Position numbers and translations under genes: made by a program
Notes under the pieces: model-generated
The model's database searches: none
Told to the model about the DNA's origin: nothing
The model's input: the letters and a program-made list of their open reading frames with translations, nothing else
Shown: positions 21,465 through 31,688 of the stretch, piece after piece
How the letters are laid out: every line of letters starts with the position of its first letter
Numbering within the stretch: position 1 is the stretch's first letter
NCBI GenBank assembly: GCA_947502355.1
Contig: CANMZP010000002.1
Location: forward strand, 186,001 to 250,000
Length of the DNA: 64,000 nucleotides
Direction of reading: 5' to 3'
Source of the DNA: an uncultured Thalassotalea sp.
GTDB lineage: Bacteria > Pseudomonadota > Gammaproteobacteria > Enterobacterales > Alteromonadaceae

Positions 21465-22784
21465 ATGAAATCAACAAAACAAAGATCCATTCCAACCTCT
21501 CGGTTATCTCGTTTTGGCAAATTGGGTAGCTTGGCCTCTGGTGTTGCAGCCAATATGCTTGTTGATGGTGTTAAGCAACTGACTCAAGGCAACAGCGTCA
21601 CGTTGAAGGATTTGATGCTACAGCCGAAAAACATTAATCAACTCGCCGATAAATTGTCGCAGCTAAGAGGCGCAGCAATGAAAATGGGGCAGTTGTTATC
21701 GATGGACGCCGGAGAAATCTTGCCGCCGGAGTTGGCAGATTTGCTAGCTAAACTGCGCTCTGAAGCTAATCATATGCCGCACAAACAATTACTTGCAGTG
21801 GTTAAAGAAAATTATGGTAACGACTGGTTGGACTCGTTCAGCCACTTTGAGTTAACGCCATTTGCAGCCGCATCTATTGGTCAGGTACATGAAGCCTATG
21901 CCATTAATGGCGACAAACTTGCGGTCAAAGTGCAATACCCAGGAATCAGCGACAGCATAGGCAGTGACGTTGATAATGTGGCTACCTTACTAAAAATATC
22001 TCAGTTGCTACCCAAGCAAATCAATTTGGATGAATTGCTTAGCGAAGCCAAGAAACAGCTGCATATTGAAGCGGATTATCAGCAAGAAGCCGACTTTTTA
22101 CAGCGTTATCAACGACACTTACAAGACAGTGACGATTTCATCATTCCCAAGCTCTACCCCCAATTATCAACCAATCGATGTTTGGCCATGGCGTTTATGA
22201 ATGGCATGGCCATTGATGCGTGTGTGGATTTACCTCAGGCGCAGCGAGATTTTATCTGCGAGAAGTTGATAGCGTTATTTTTACAAGAGCTGTTTGATTT
22301 TAAGCTGCTGCAGTCGGATCCCAATTTTGCCAACTATTTATTTCAAGTTGATTGCAATAAAATTGTGTTGCTTGATTTTGGTGCCAGTCGCGATATTCCT
22401 CGGCATATCAGTCAAGGTTATCAAGCCCTGCTCAGCGGTGCGGTATTGGCCAATACCGAGCAAATGTTTGCAGCAGCGCAGCAAATCGGATTTTTTGATG
22501 GTCATGTTGGCGAAAAGCAAAAACAACATATTATTGATATTTTTAAGGTAGCAACCGAGCCACTGCGCTTTGTTGGCGAGTTTGATTTTGGTGAAACTCA
22601 AATTGCTGCCGAAATTAAAGACGCCAGTTTAAAAATGAATTTGCAAAAAGATGAATGGCACACCCCGCCCGTCGACGCGCTTTATGTGCATAGAAAACTT
22701 GGCGGCTTGTATATGCTGGCTTCTAAGTTAAAAGCCAAAGTGAATGCCAACCGTTTATTTCAACCTTATCTTATAAGCCCTTAA
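21465..22784 (+). CDS. ABC1/AarF-family atypical kinase (second UbiB-like protein)
   Basis: 439 residues. The ADCK/COQ8-like architecture has an N-terminal basic segment, the KxGQ motif (AAMKMGQLLSMD), the Ala-rich ATP loop (FAAASIGQVHEAYA), AVKVQYPG, and catalytic-loop/metal motifs LLQSDPNFANYLF and VLLDFGASR. The QSDPNF replaces the HxDxHPGN of UbiB, as in COQ8 proteins. It lacks UbiB's C-terminal membrane anchor. It probably acts in quinone or lipid homeostasis, being divergent from ubiEJB by 253 bases, but this is inference. Confidence 0.85.
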   Translation: MKSTKQRSIPTSRLSRFGKLGSLASGVAANMLVDGVKQLTQGNSVTLKDLMLQPKNINQLADKLSQLRGAAMKMGQLLSMDAGEILPPELADLLAKLRSEANHMPHKQLLAVVKENYGNDWLDSFSHFELTPFAAASIGQVHEAYAINGDKLAVKVQYPGISDSIGSDVDNVATLLKISQLLPKQINLDELLSEAKKQLHIEADYQQEADFLQRYQRHLQDSDDFIIPKLYPQLSTNRCLAMAFMNGMAIDACVDLPQAQRDFICEKLIALFLQELFDFKLLQSDPNFANYLFQVDCNKIVLLDFGASRDIPRHISQGYQALLSGAVLANTEQMFAAAQQIGFFDGHVGEKQKQHIIDIFKVATEPLRFVGEFDFGETQIAAEIKDASLKMNLQKDEWHTPPVDALYVHRKLGGLYMLASKLKAKVNANRLFQPYLISP

Positions 22785-22810
22785 GCATTAAACGTTTAGC
22801 GTTAAATGCT

Positions 22811-24913
22811 TTAGGCATTCGAGTATTTTTCTTTGTTGGCGAGCCAGCGGTCAATGATGGCCTGGCCGTTAACTTGCGATTGTTTCCATAATAAATAGGC
22901 TTGTTGCTGGATTTCAGGGATAAACTCCCCATCTCGAACCAAGTCAGCGATTTTTAAATCGGCTAAGCCGGTTTGTTTGGTCCCCAGTAATTCACCTGGT
23001 CCTCGAATTTCCAGATCGCGTTGCGCAATTAAAAAGCCGTCATTGGACTCTCGCAATACGCCAAGGCGTTTGGTGGCGGTTTTTGACAGTGGGCTCTTAT
23101 ACATCAACACACAATGAGAAGCGATAGAGCCTCGACCCACTCGGCCACGCAACTGATGTAATTGGGCTAGACCAAGGCGCTCAGGATTCTCAATGATCAT
23201 CAAACTGGCATTGGGTACATCAACCCCAACTTCAATCACGGTGGTGGCAACCAACAAGTGAAGGTCACCGGCTTTAAAGGCATCCATAATCTCCTGCTTT
23301 TCGGCAGGCTTCATACGGCCATGCACCAATCCCACCTTTAATTCACCCAGTTGTTGTTGCAGGTAAGTGGCCGTATCTTCAGCGGCCTGACATTCCAGCA
23401 CTTCCGATTCTTCAATCAGGGTACACACCCAATAAGCTTGTCGCCCTTCATTTTGGCAGTTGTGTTTTACCCGGTTGATCACATCATCGCGGCGCATATC
23501 GGAAATAGCAACGGTGGTGATCGGAGTTCGACCCGGTGGCAATTCATCAATAACCGAGGTATCCAAATCGGCATAAGCGGTCATGGCTAGGGTTCTAGGA
23601 ATGGGGGTTGCTGTCATGATCAATTGATGTGGGTAACAGTTGCCAATTTTCCCTTTTTCACGCAACTCCAGGCGTTGATGCACACCAAAACGGTGTTGCT
23701 CATCAATGATCATTAACGTCATATTGTGAAACGTGACTTGCTCTTGAAACAGGGCGTGGGTGCCGATAACCATTTGCATGCTGCCATCACTAATATCACT
23801 TAGTGTCTGCTGTTTAACTTTGCTTTTACCTTTACTGGCCAGCCAGCCAACTTTAATGCCAAGTGGTGTAAACCAGTTGGCAAAGTTGATTGAATGTTGC
23901 TCGGCCAATATTTCGGTAGGGGCCATTAAGGCCACCTGATAGCCCTGACCAATAGCCGTTAATGCCGCTAGGGCTGCGACTAATGTTTTACCGGAGCCAA
24001 CATCCCCCTGTACCAGTCGCATCATCGGCAATTGTTTGGCCAAGTCTTCACGGATTTCCCCAACAACGCGATGCTGAGCATTGGTTGGGGAAAAGGGCAG
24101 CTGTGCTAAAAATCGTTGCTCTAAATCGGTATCAATTTGCAAGCGAATAGACGGGTGTTTGTCACTGGAATGACGCAACTTCAACATACTTAAGTTATGG
24201 GCGAGCAATTCTTCTTTGATTAACCTAAGTTGTGCTGGATGACGGCCTTCTTCTAGTAAGGAGACGGCAACATCGGGGGGGGGGCGATGAATAATGCGCA
24301 GCGCTTCGGTAAGGCTATAGGGCTCGCGAAAAAAGTGTTCTGGCAACAGTTCATCGATTTTCCCCCGCTCTAAGCGCTGCAAGGCTTGTTCGCTGATATT
24401 ACGCAAACTGATTTGTCGTAAGCCGTCGGTGGTTGGATAAACGGGCGTTAAGGTTTCTTCGGTGGCAATGGTTTGCTGATTGCCGTCCACTTGTTTGTAT
24501 TCTGGGTGAATAATTTCAAAGCCTTTTGGGCCTCGTTGAATTTCACCAAAACAGCGCAGCAGAGTACCTTTGCTTAAGGTGTTTTTTTGGGCGGCAGAGA
24601 AATGAAAAAAGCGTAAGGTAAGTTCGCTGCTGCCATCATTGATTTTTACCAGCAGCATACGGCGGCGGCCAAAGGTGATTTGGTTATCGACGACTTCACC
24701 AATGACGCTGGTATGCAATCCGGGCATCAAATCGCAAATGCGATACACCCGGGTGCGATCTTCATAACGAAGCGGTAAATGAAACAGTACGTCTTGTAAG
24801 GTTTTAATGCCAATTTTTTCAAATTTACTGGCCATGCCCGGTCCAACCCCTTTTAACACTGTGATTGGGGTTTGGGCTAAATTATGCAATCCTTCGCGTA
24901 CTGCTGTGGTCAT
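22811..24913 (-). CDS. recG: ATP-dependent DNA helicase RecG
   Basis: 700 residues. N-terminal wedge/OB domain (about 60-160, ISLRN... follows), then superfamily 2 helicase motifs: GDVGSGKT (Walker A), DEQHRFGVHQR, TATPIPRTLAM, VHGRMKPAEK, and the RecG-specific QLRGRVGRG. RecG reverses stalled forks and moves Holliday junctions. It is last in the gmk-rpoZ-spoT-ridA-trmH-recG series, as in enterics, and convergent with the ABC1-family gene. Confidence 0.97.
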   Translation of the reverse strand: MTTAVREGLHNLAQTPITVLKGVGPGMASKFEKIGIKTLQDVLFHLPLRYEDRTRVYRICDLMPGLHTSVIGEVVDNQITFGRRRMLLVKINDGSSELTLRFFHFSAAQKNTLSKGTLLRCFGEIQRGPKGFEIIHPEYKQVDGNQQTIATEETLTPVYPTTDGLRQISLRNISEQALQRLERGKIDELLPEHFFREPYSLTEALRIIHRPPPDVAVSLLEEGRHPAQLRLIKEELLAHNLSMLKLRHSSDKHPSIRLQIDTDLEQRFLAQLPFSPTNAQHRVVGEIREDLAKQLPMMRLVQGDVGSGKTLVAALAALTAIGQGYQVALMAPTEILAEQHSINFANWFTPLGIKVGWLASKGKSKVKQQTLSDISDGSMQMVIGTHALFQEQVTFHNMTLMIIDEQHRFGVHQRLELREKGKIGNCYPHQLIMTATPIPRTLAMTAYADLDTSVIDELPPGRTPITTVAISDMRRDDVINRVKHNCQNEGRQAYWVCTLIEESEVLECQAAEDTATYLQQQLGELKVGLVHGRMKPAEKQEIMDAFKAGDLHLLVATTVIEVGVDVPNASLMIIENPERLGLAQLHQLRGRVGRGSIASHCVLMYKSPLSKTATKRLGVLRESNDGFLIAQRDLEIRGPGELLGTKQTGLADLKIADLVRDGEFIPEIQQQAYLLWKQSQVNGQAIIDRWLANKEKYSNA

Positions 24914-24955
24914 TTAATTACTCGGTTATTGGGTGACAGTTTTGGTCACTTGGGC

Positions 24956-25666
24956 TTACTCATCAATATCTTGCCATGATTCTTTGGTCATTTGCATTTT
25001 TTTCCACCAATCATCACTGGCAATGATTTCACCATTGTCATCAATTTCTGGGTAAGGTAGGCCTTTACGAATACAGGCTTGCGCAAAAATAGGATGCCCA
25101 CCTTCAAATAATACTTTATTGCGCTCTTCATGCGATAAGTCTGACGGCGAGTCGTACATACCGGCCGCTTGTCGTTGACGTTGCGCTTCATACAGGGTAA
25201 CAGCACAGGCAACCGATACGTTTAATGATTGCACCATGCCAACCATAGGAATGACGATGTCTTGATCGGCCATTGCTAAGGCTTCATCGGAGGCGCCGAA
25301 CTTTTCCTGACCTAAAATAATTGCGGTCGGCTTAGTGTAATCGACTTCTCTAAAATCGATTGCGGTATCCGATAAATTGGTTACCAGTACCTGCATGCCT
25401 TGCTCTTTCAGGCGGGTAATTGCATCTTTGGTTGATGAGTAATTATGTAGGTTTACCCAGTTTTGTGAGCCTAACGCTGTACCACCACCTAAACGCATGG
25501 TTTCATTTTTCCAAACCGCGTGCACATCGTTAACGCCAATGGCATCACAGGTTCTTACCACAGCAGATAGGTTATGAGGCTTGTGCACCCCTTCCATACA
25601 TACGGTTAGGTCTACTTGGCGCTTGTTTAGCATATCGAGGATGCGTTGCTGTCTTTCTGGGGTCAT
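24956..25666 (-). CDS. trmH: tRNA (guanosine(18)-2'-O)-methyltransferase
   Basis: 236 residues. SPOUT methyltransferase with motif 1 around the Arg in HNLSAVVRTCDAIGV, motif 2 AIILGQEKFGAS and motif 3 MVQSLNVSVACAVTLYEAQRQR. It 2'-O-methylates G18 in the tRNA D-loop. The C-terminal extension (GGHPIFAQACIRKGLPYP) matches the bacterial TrmH group. It is preceded by a 14-bp tandem repeat rather than by an obvious promoter. Confidence 0.95.
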   Translation of the reverse strand: MTPERQQRILDMLNKRQVDLTVCMEGVHKPHNLSAVVRTCDAIGVNDVHAVWKNETMRLGGGTALGSQNWVNLHNYSSTKDAITRLKEQGMQVLVTNLSDTAIDFREVDYTKPTAIILGQEKFGASDEALAMADQDIVIPMVGMVQSLNVSVACAVTLYEAQRQRQAAGMYDSPSDLSHEERNKVLFEGGHPIFAQACIRKGLPYPEIDDNGEIIASDDWWKKMQMTKESWQDIDE

Positions 25667-25704
25667 TGCGTTTTGCTCTGAGTTGTTAAGTTGGTTTTAG
25701 TTTG

Positions 25705-25760
25705 TTGGTTCTTATGCGCCGGCTCTTATGCGTTGGCTCTAATGCGTTGGTTTTAATATA
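25705..25760. repeat. Four copies of a 14-bp tandem repeat
   Basis: Imperfect units based on ttggctcttatgcg run head to tail between trmH and ridA; the last unit is diverged (ttggttttaatata). There is no coding role. It may vary in copy number between strains. Confidence 0.75.
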
Positions 25761-25791
25761 GTCAATTTAACCCTACATAAATGACGCAACA

Positions 25792-26181
25792 TTAGTTAAC
25801 GCTTGGCACTTCCATAATGCCGTCAATTTCTATGTCGACAGCTTTAGGTAACTGATTAACGCCAATCGCAGCACGTGCCGGGTAAGGCTCTTTAAAGTAC
25901 TTGCTCATGATCTCATTTACCGTCGCAAAATTGGCCAAGTCGGTCATAAAGATGTTCACTTTAACCATGTCATTAATGCAACCACCGGCGGCGTCACATA
26001 CCGCACTTAGGTTTTTAAATACTTGCTCGGCTTGTGCGGCAAAATCACCTTCAACCACTTCCATGGTTTCAGGGATTAAAGGGATTTGCCCTGATAAATA
26101 TACGGTAGTAGAAACTTTAACAGCTTGGCTGTATGTACCGATTGCACTTGGTGCATCGTCAGTTGATATAATCGTTTTCAT
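25792..26181 (-). CDS. ridA: RidA-family enamine/imine deaminase
   Basis: 129 residues, the family length. Signature features are the N-terminal [18 protein letters not shown], the active-site Arg in [13 protein letters not shown] and the Glu in [11 protein letters not shown]. RidA hydrolyses reactive 2-aminoacrylate made by PLP enzymes, protecting other PLP enzymes. It sits between spoT and trmH on the same strand, a common arrangement in this order. Confidence 0.93.
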   Translation of the reverse strand: MKTIISTDDAPSAIGTYSQAVKVSTTVYLSGQIPLIPETMEVVEGDFAAQAEQVFKNLSAVCDAAGGCINDMVKVNIFMTDLANFATVNEIMSKYFKEPYPARAAIGVNQLPKAVDIEIDGIMEVPSVN

Positions 26182-26251
26182 AGAATTCTCTTTTAACTAG
26201 CTCGCTTTAAATTAGCGCTTTAATCATTTTATTATCTTTAAATTTTTAATG

Positions 26252-28369
26252 TTACTTTTTCGGGCGAATTACTCGTTGTACATCAGGCATTATTTTGATT
26301 TTACGAATGATATTTGCCACATGAATACGGTCTCGACAAGTCAATTCAATCGTCACAATATACAAATTCGACTCTTTCTCTTCGGTATTTAGGGTGCGAA
26401 TATTGGATTCACTTTGGGAAATTAACGAGGTTAATTTGGCTAAAGCGCCTTGGTGGTTTATTAGTTCAACACGCAAGCTGGCAATAAACTCTTTATCAAT
26501 GTCACTGTCCCATTTAACCGGGAAGAATTTACCTAATTCTTTTTCACGACCGTTGATATTACGACAACCATCTTGATGCACCATTAAGCCTTTACCCGAA
26601 CTGATGTAGGCAACAATGTCATCGCCCGGAATAGGGTGACAACATTTACCGTAAGTAACCAACATACCTTCAGAGCCTTTAATTGGCATTTTCGCTTTAC
26701 CATAGGTTGGCTCGTCGGACTCGCCGCTAAATTCGCCAGTTAAACGGCGGGCGATACCAATACTCAATGCGTTACCTAAGCCAATATTAATGATCAACTC
26801 TTCCAGAGAGTTGTAGCCAGTATCGCTAACCACTTCTTTAATTTTTTCTGGGGCAATATCGTCCAGTTGGGTTTTACCTAAGGCGTGGATCAATAAACGA
26901 TGGCCTAGGGTATGTGATTCGCTTTGCTCCATTGAGCGTAAGTAGTTACGGATTTGCAAACGTGCTTTGGCGGTGACCACAAAGTTTAACCAGGTCGCAT
27001 TAGGGCGAGCGCCATTTGAGGTAATAACTTCGATGACCTGACCTGATAATAATGGCCTGCTTAATGGGTATGGTTTACGTTCTACTTTGGCGCCAACACA
27101 ACTGTTACCCACATCGGTATGCACGGCGTAGGCAAAGTCGACAGCGGTCGCCCCCATAGGCAATTCAATAATTTTACCTTCTGGGGTAAAAACATAAATT
27201 TCTTCAGGGAATAAATCGGTTTTAACGTTCTCGATAAATTCAAATGAGCTACCGGCGCTTTGTTGTAATTCGAGTAATGATTGCATCCATTTACGGGCAC
27301 GCACTTGCGCGGTGGTGCCTGAGGACTCTTCATTGTCTTGTTTGTATAACCAATGTGCTGCCACCCCTTTGTCGGCCATTTGATCCATTTCCTGAGTTCG
27401 GATTTGAATTTCTACCGGGATACCGTGTGGGCCAATTAATGAGGTATGTAATGACTGGTAGCCGTTACTTTTTGGAATGGCAATGTAATCTTTAAATCGG
27501 GTTTCAATGGGCTTAAATAGGTTATGAACCGCCCCTAAGGCGCGATAACAAGTGTCGTACTTGTCATCTACGACAATGCGAAACGCATAAATGTCCATGA
27601 CTTCGTTAAACATTAATTCTTTGTTTAACATTTTGCGGTAAATCGAATATAGATGTTTTTCGCGGCCGAGCACTTGCGCGTCAATGCCGGATTCTTCCAG
27701 GCGACTTTCTATTTCGGTTTTGATGTTGGCAATGATTTCTTTACGGTTGCCGCGTGCTTGCTTTACCGCGCCAAGTAAGGCGCGCGAACGCATTGGATAA
27801 AGGGCTTCAAAGCCTAATAATTCCAATTCGTTTTTAATGTCATGAATACCTAATCGGTTGGCGATTGGCGCATAAATATCTAATGTTTCACGGGCAATGC
27901 GTCGACGCTTGTCTGGGCGTAAAGAGCCCAAGGTACGCATGTTATGGGTACGGTCGGCCAGTTTAATTAAAATGACCCGTATATCTTGTACCATGGCCAT
28001 GATCATTTTACGGAAGTTTTCGGCTTGAGCTTCTTTAACGTTGTTAAAGCTCAGCTTATCTAGCTTACTTACCCCTTCCACCAATTCGGCCACCGTATTA
28101 CCAAATAATTCTGCTAACTGGTCTTTGGTTAAGTCGGTGTCTTCAATCACATCGTGCAACAAGGCCGCCATTAAGGTCTCGTGATCAAGGTGCATATCGG
28201 CTAAGTTGCGGGCTACTGCTACCGGGTGAGTGATATATGGGTCGCCACTTGAGCGCATTTGTCCATCATGAGCCTGATGGGCAACCGAATACGCATGCTT
28301 TAACAACTCGATTTTTTCAGCAGGTAAATACGTTTGTGCTTGTTTTTTTAGAGGTTCAAAAAGATACAA
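26252..28369 (-). CDS. spoT: Bifunctional (p)ppGpp synthetase/hydrolase SpoT
   Basis: 705 residues. The N-terminal HD hydrolase domain has the HD pair intact (THPVAVARNLADM, ALLHDVIEDT), so it can degrade (p)ppGpp. The synthetase domain follows (YRALGAVHNLFKPIETRFKDYIA, GYQSLHTSLIG, EIQIRTQEMD), then TGS (EIYVFTPEGKIIELPMGATAVDFAYAVH), helical and zinc-finger-like regions and a C-terminal ACT domain. SpoT rather than RelA is called from the intact HD box and the rpoZ-spoT-trmH context. Confidence 0.97.
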   Translation of the reverse strand: MYLFEPLKKQAQTYLPAEKIELLKHAYSVAHQAHDGQMRSSGDPYITHPVAVARNLADMHLDHETLMAALLHDVIEDTDLTKDQLAELFGNTVAELVEGVSKLDKLSFNNVKEAQAENFRKMIMAMVQDIRVILIKLADRTHNMRTLGSLRPDKRRRIARETLDIYAPIANRLGIHDIKNELELLGFEALYPMRSRALLGAVKQARGNRKEIIANIKTEIESRLEESGIDAQVLGREKHLYSIYRKMLNKELMFNEVMDIYAFRIVVDDKYDTCYRALGAVHNLFKPIETRFKDYIAIPKSNGYQSLHTSLIGPHGIPVEIQIRTQEMDQMADKGVAAHWLYKQDNEESSGTTAQVRARKWMQSLLELQQSAGSSFEFIENVKTDLFPEEIYVFTPEGKIIELPMGATAVDFAYAVHTDVGNSCVGAKVERKPYPLSRPLLSGQVIEVITSNGARPNATWLNFVVTAKARLQIRNYLRSMEQSESHTLGHRLLIHALGKTQLDDIAPEKIKEVVSDTGYNSLEELIINIGLGNALSIGIARRLTGEFSGESDEPTYGKAKMPIKGSEGMLVTYGKCCHPIPGDDIVAYISSGKGLMVHQDGCRNINGREKELGKFFPVKWDSDIDKEFIASLRVELINHQGALAKLTSLISQSESNIRTLNTEEKESNLYIVTIELTCRDRIHVANIIRKIKIMPDVQRVIRPKK

Positions 28370-28483
28370 CGACAGCTCCCTAAGCCTATACCCAAATTGG
28401 TTTTGTGTGACAGATGAGAATTAAATATATTGTACTCATTAATGATATCACTAAAAATAAAAAAATTGATATGTAATAAGCAC

Positions 28484-28514
28484 AAAAAAGCCAATGAATC
28501 GCTTCATTGGCTTT
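28484..28514 (-). terminator. Rho-independent terminator after rpoZ
   Basis: AAAGCCAATGAA / TTCATTGGCTTT with a TCGC loop; on the minus strand it ends in six T's. It lies between rpoZ and spoT, so it may attenuate read-through into spoT. Confidence 0.85.
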
Positions 28515-28546
28515 ATCAATAACTGATATTTAAATCAGTGCGTTGG

Positions 28547-28822
28547 TTATGCTTGATTACCAACGATAGCAGCAACAGCAGCTAATTCAGCAGATTCTTG
28601 CTGAACTTGCTCTTGACGGTCTGCATTGTCCATGATGTCAGTGCTGATTAAATCTTGTTCAATTTCGCGAAGCGCAAGAACAGTTGGTTTATCATTTTCT
28701 AGTTCTACTAGAGGATCTTTACCACCAGTAGCAATTTGACGTGCACGACGTGCCGCAATTAATACTAAATCAAAACGATTTCCAACTTTATCAACTGCAT
28801 CTTCAACAGTAACGCGAGCCAT
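28547..28822 (-). CDS. rpoZ: RNA polymerase omega subunit
   Basis: 91 residues. It begins [30 protein letters not shown], the invariant omega N-terminus that wraps the beta' C-terminus, and carries [15 protein letters not shown]. The tail is Gln/Glu/Ala-rich. It aids RNA polymerase assembly and forms one ppGpp site. It lies between gmk and spoT. Confidence 0.97.
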   Translation of the reverse strand: MARVTVEDAVDKVGNRFDLVLIAARRARQIATGGKDPLVELENDKPTVLALREIEQDLISTDIMDNADRQEQVQQESAELAAVAAIVGNQA

Positions 28823-28969
28823 TTAATTACTCCAACAACAAATAAATTTTTAAAAATAAGTCAATCATTTTACTAAATGCTTAAACTTTATGCTAGTGCA
28901 AAAACGATCTTATGCCAAAAAATTGCATAATTTGATCTTTTTGATCGTTTATTGCCTTCGAAGATCGTT

Positions 28970-29596
28970 CTAATCTTCTAATAATTGGGCAAATAATTGC
29001 TGGTGCAATTGTGCCTGTTGTGCGGTTTTTAAGCGCTGGTTTTTTACAATCGTCGTTAAATCGCTCAGTGCCGTGGCAAAGTCATCATTTACGATAATAT
29101 AGTCGAACTCTTGGTAATGTGAACATTCCGCTTTTGCTCGGGCCATACGACCGGCAATGATTTCTTGACTGTCCTGACCGCGGTCATTTAAGCGCTTTTC
29201 GAGCTCGGCTTTACTCGGCGGACAAATGAAAATGGTCGTAACACTTGGTTTTTTCAAACGAACCTGCTGAGCACCTTGCCAGTCGATGTCTAAAAATACA
29301 TCAATGCCTTGAGCAAGCTGCGCGTCAATAGCGGCTTCCGAGGTGCCGTAGTAGTTACCAAAGACTTCAGCCCATTCATAAAAGGCATTTTCCTCAATTA
29401 ACTGCTTGAACTTTTCGACGCTTACAAAGTGATAATGCACGCCATCGACTTCACCTGGACGCGGATCGCGAGTGGTATGAGATACCGACACTTGTTGTGG
29501 TCGATCACTTGCTTGTTCTAAGAAGCCTTTTATTAGGCTAGATTTACCGGCACCACTAGGGGCGGCTAAAATAAAAAGATTACCTGGAACTGTCAC
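28970..29596 (-). CDS. gmk: Guanylate kinase
   Basis: 208 residues. P-loop [11 protein letters not shown] (12-22), GMP-binding [20 protein letters not shown], and the lid and Arg motifs [16 protein letters not shown]. It phosphorylates GMP to GDP. It is the first gene of the minus-strand run leading to rpoZ and spoT. Confidence 0.97.
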   Translation of the reverse strand: MTVPGNLFILAAPSGAGKSSLIKGFLEQASDRPQQVSVSHTTRDPRPGEVDGVHYHFVSVEKFKQLIEENAFYEWAEVFGNYYGTSEAAIDAQLAQGIDVFLDIDWQGAQQVRLKKPSVTTIFICPPSKAELEKRLNDRGQDSQEIIAGRMARAKAECSHYQEFDYIIVNDDFATALSDLTTIVKNQRLKTAQQAQLHQQLFAQLLED

Positions 29597-29851
29597 GAAA
29601 ACTCCCGATTAAACCGTATTGCTCTTTGCAGTCTTGTCAAAAATTTGGCTTCGACAAGACGCTTAATGATTAAGTAAAGCGCATTACATTGAAAAAAGGG
29701 AATGTAACTTGCTAACCTCGATGAAAATTAGCGACGTATTCTAACTGAAATTTAACCGCTACTGGAAATTTTATTTAGGTAAAGCGGTAATTTATTGTTA
29801 TTAAATTCGTTAAACACCGATTTTACCTAAAGTATTTAGCCCATAGGGTGG

Positions 29852-30586
29852 TTATAAAGTTAACGGCGTTGTTATGCGCTGCTTTTGCAGCTCGCGGTAA
29901 AACGTGTTGTTGTACTCGGCCAATTCAATTAAATGTTCTGGTAAATTAAACGCTTCAAAGCCAGCTTGGCAAAATTGTGTTGAAGACTCGACATTCTGAT
30001 ACCAATGCTTTGCCCATACCCCATCACTGTCGCGTGGGCCTTGGGGCCAGTGCAACATATGCGCATCAAATGGAATGTCGAGGCGCTGGCATAAACGCGA
30101 TAAAATGCCTTTGGGGTCGCGCAGCACATCAACGCTATTAATGATGGGGATCTCTTGGCCAGTGAGCGTACAAAGCTGCTGATACAGTTCAAACTGACGT
30201 TCAATGCCGATATCATCGGAGCTCACATCGGCGATTTTTTTAACGTAAGAGTTCAATACAGAGGCCGGATCTCGAATTAAAAAGCAATGGCTAACCTCTT
30301 TACACCAACTTAAGTCGATGTCGGGCAGCATATGATGGGTCATATGTTTTTGGTAAAACAAATCATGTTCATCATCTTGTTTTAATTGTTCTACAACGGT
30401 TTGCCATTGCAAAGGCTGGCTTTGCAGCACGTCCTCATACATAGGATGTTTCAGTTTGGTTTGCGCCAAATAATAGGCATAGAAAGGTTCATCAATGACT
30501 TTACAATCGGGTCTGTTTTCCCATGAACGCATCATGGCGGTTGAAATGTTCCTTGGTCCGGACCACATCGCTATCTTTCTTGTCAT
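29852..30586 (-). CDS. Sulfotransferase-like P-loop protein
   Basis: 244 residues. N-terminal KIAMWSGPRNISTAMMRSW corresponds to the PAPS-binding loop of sulfotransferase-fold proteins; FLIRDPASVLNSY fits the 3'-phosphate-binding Arg/Ser segment. It stands 68 bases downstream of a class IV aminotransferase gene on the same strand. I recall the two activities being neighbours or fused in other bacteria, which suggests a joint but unknown pathway. The acceptor substrate cannot be told, and a sulfotransferase reaction is inferred from fold only. Confidence 0.75.
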   Translation of the reverse strand: MTRKIAMWSGPRNISTAMMRSWENRPDCKVIDEPFYAYYLAQTKLKHPMYEDVLQSQPLQWQTVVEQLKQDDEHDLFYQKHMTHHMLPDIDLSWCKEVSHCFLIRDPASVLNSYVKKIADVSSDDIGIERQFELYQQLCTLTGQEIPIINSVDVLRDPKGILSRLCQRLDIPFDAHMLHWPQGPRDSDGVWAKHWYQNVESSTQFCQAGFEAFNLPEHLIELAEYNNTFYRELQKQRITTPLTL

Positions 30587-30654
30587 ACCTGTTTTACCTT
30601 TTATAAACGCTTTCTACGTGTCAGCAAAAATGCTTGGGCTTGCTAGTACTCGTC

Positions 30655-31575
30655 TTATGCCTGTTGCTTAATCATCTCTAAATACAGTGCTTGCAGTTTC
30701 AATACCATCGGTCCTGGCCCTTGTCGTGCTTGATATTCGCCAATGTCACGGCCATCAATGTTTTTAACCGGGGATACACCAGCAAAGGTACCGGTTACAA
30801 AGGACTCGTCAGCGCCATAAACCTCGGCCAGAGAAAAATTCTTTTGCTTTACCGGAATGTTGTTGGCTTCACAGAGCTTAATAACATTACTGCGGGTGAT
30901 CCCGGCCAGACAATAATCACCGGTTGAGGTCCACACTTCGCCATCACGTACAATAAAGAAATGAGTGGAATTGCAGGTGGCCACAAATCCATGCGGGTCC
31001 AACATTAAGGCTTCGTCTGCACCGGCTTTGGTTGCCTGAATACAGCCAAAAATACAGTTTAATTTAGAATGACTGTTTAGTTTGGGATCTTGCACATCCG
31101 GATAACCGCGACGCACATAAACCGTGTATAAGTTAAGACCTAAATTATGGGTGTCGGGGTTTGGTATTTTATACTCAGGTATTATTACAATCGTTGCAGG
31201 CGTGATGGTAACTCTTGGGTCTTGATATGGGGTTGATTTAACGCCGCGACTCACCATTAAACGAATATGCACATGATCATGCATGTCATTGGCCTGACAC
31301 GTCTCTAAAATACGCTGCACTAAGGCCTCTTTACTGATGCCAATATCTAAATCTAAAGCTTTGGCCCCTTCATAAAGGCGTTTCATGTGCTCATTAATAA
31401 ACGGCAGTTTATCGTTATGCAAACGCAAACCTTCCCAAACCCCATCCCCCAATATAAAGCCGGAATCAAATACCGAAATTTTGGCCTCATCGCGGTGAAA
31501 TAGTTCGCCATTGATATTGATTTTTATCTCTGCGTTGCGCGCATCCACATTGCTGTGGTGACTGCCAGTTGCCAT
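30655..31575 (-). CDS. Class IV PLP-dependent aminotransferase
   Basis: 306 residues. Fold type IV aminotransferase: SVFDSGFILGDGVWEGLRL near the N-terminus, the PLP lysine in LNSHSKLNCIFGCIQA, EALMLDPHGFVATCNSTHFFIV, the GITRSNVIKLCE phosphate cup and FVTGTFAGVSPVKNIDGR. It may act on branched-chain or D-amino acids, or as an aminodeoxychorismate-lyase relative; the sequence does not decide. It precedes the sulfotransferase-like gene and probably shares its transcript. Confidence 0.85.
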   Translation of the reverse strand: MATGSHHSNVDARNAEIKININGELFHRDEAKISVFDSGFILGDGVWEGLRLHNDKLPFINEHMKRLYEGAKALDLDIGISKEALVQRILETCQANDMHDHVHIRLMVSRGVKSTPYQDPRVTITPATIVIIPEYKIPNPDTHNLGLNLYTVYVRRGYPDVQDPKLNSHSKLNCIFGCIQATKAGADEALMLDPHGFVATCNSTHFFIVRDGEVWTSTGDYCLAGITRSNVIKLCEANNIPVKQKNFSLAEVYGADESFVTGTFAGVSPVKNIDGRDIGEYQARQGPGPMVLKLQALYLEMIKQQA

Positions 31576-31688
31576 AATCGATTACTCATTTTTATTATTT
31601 TACATAAAATTAACCTAGCGAGTATTTGCTCATTAGGCAACAAAAAAATTATCAGGAAGAGGGCTTTGGACACGGGAATTTGAGACAT

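Noticed and set aside
25705-25760. CRISPR-like short repeats near trmH
   Set aside because: Units are 14 bp, directly adjacent with no spacers, and no cas genes are present; an ordinary tandem repeat.
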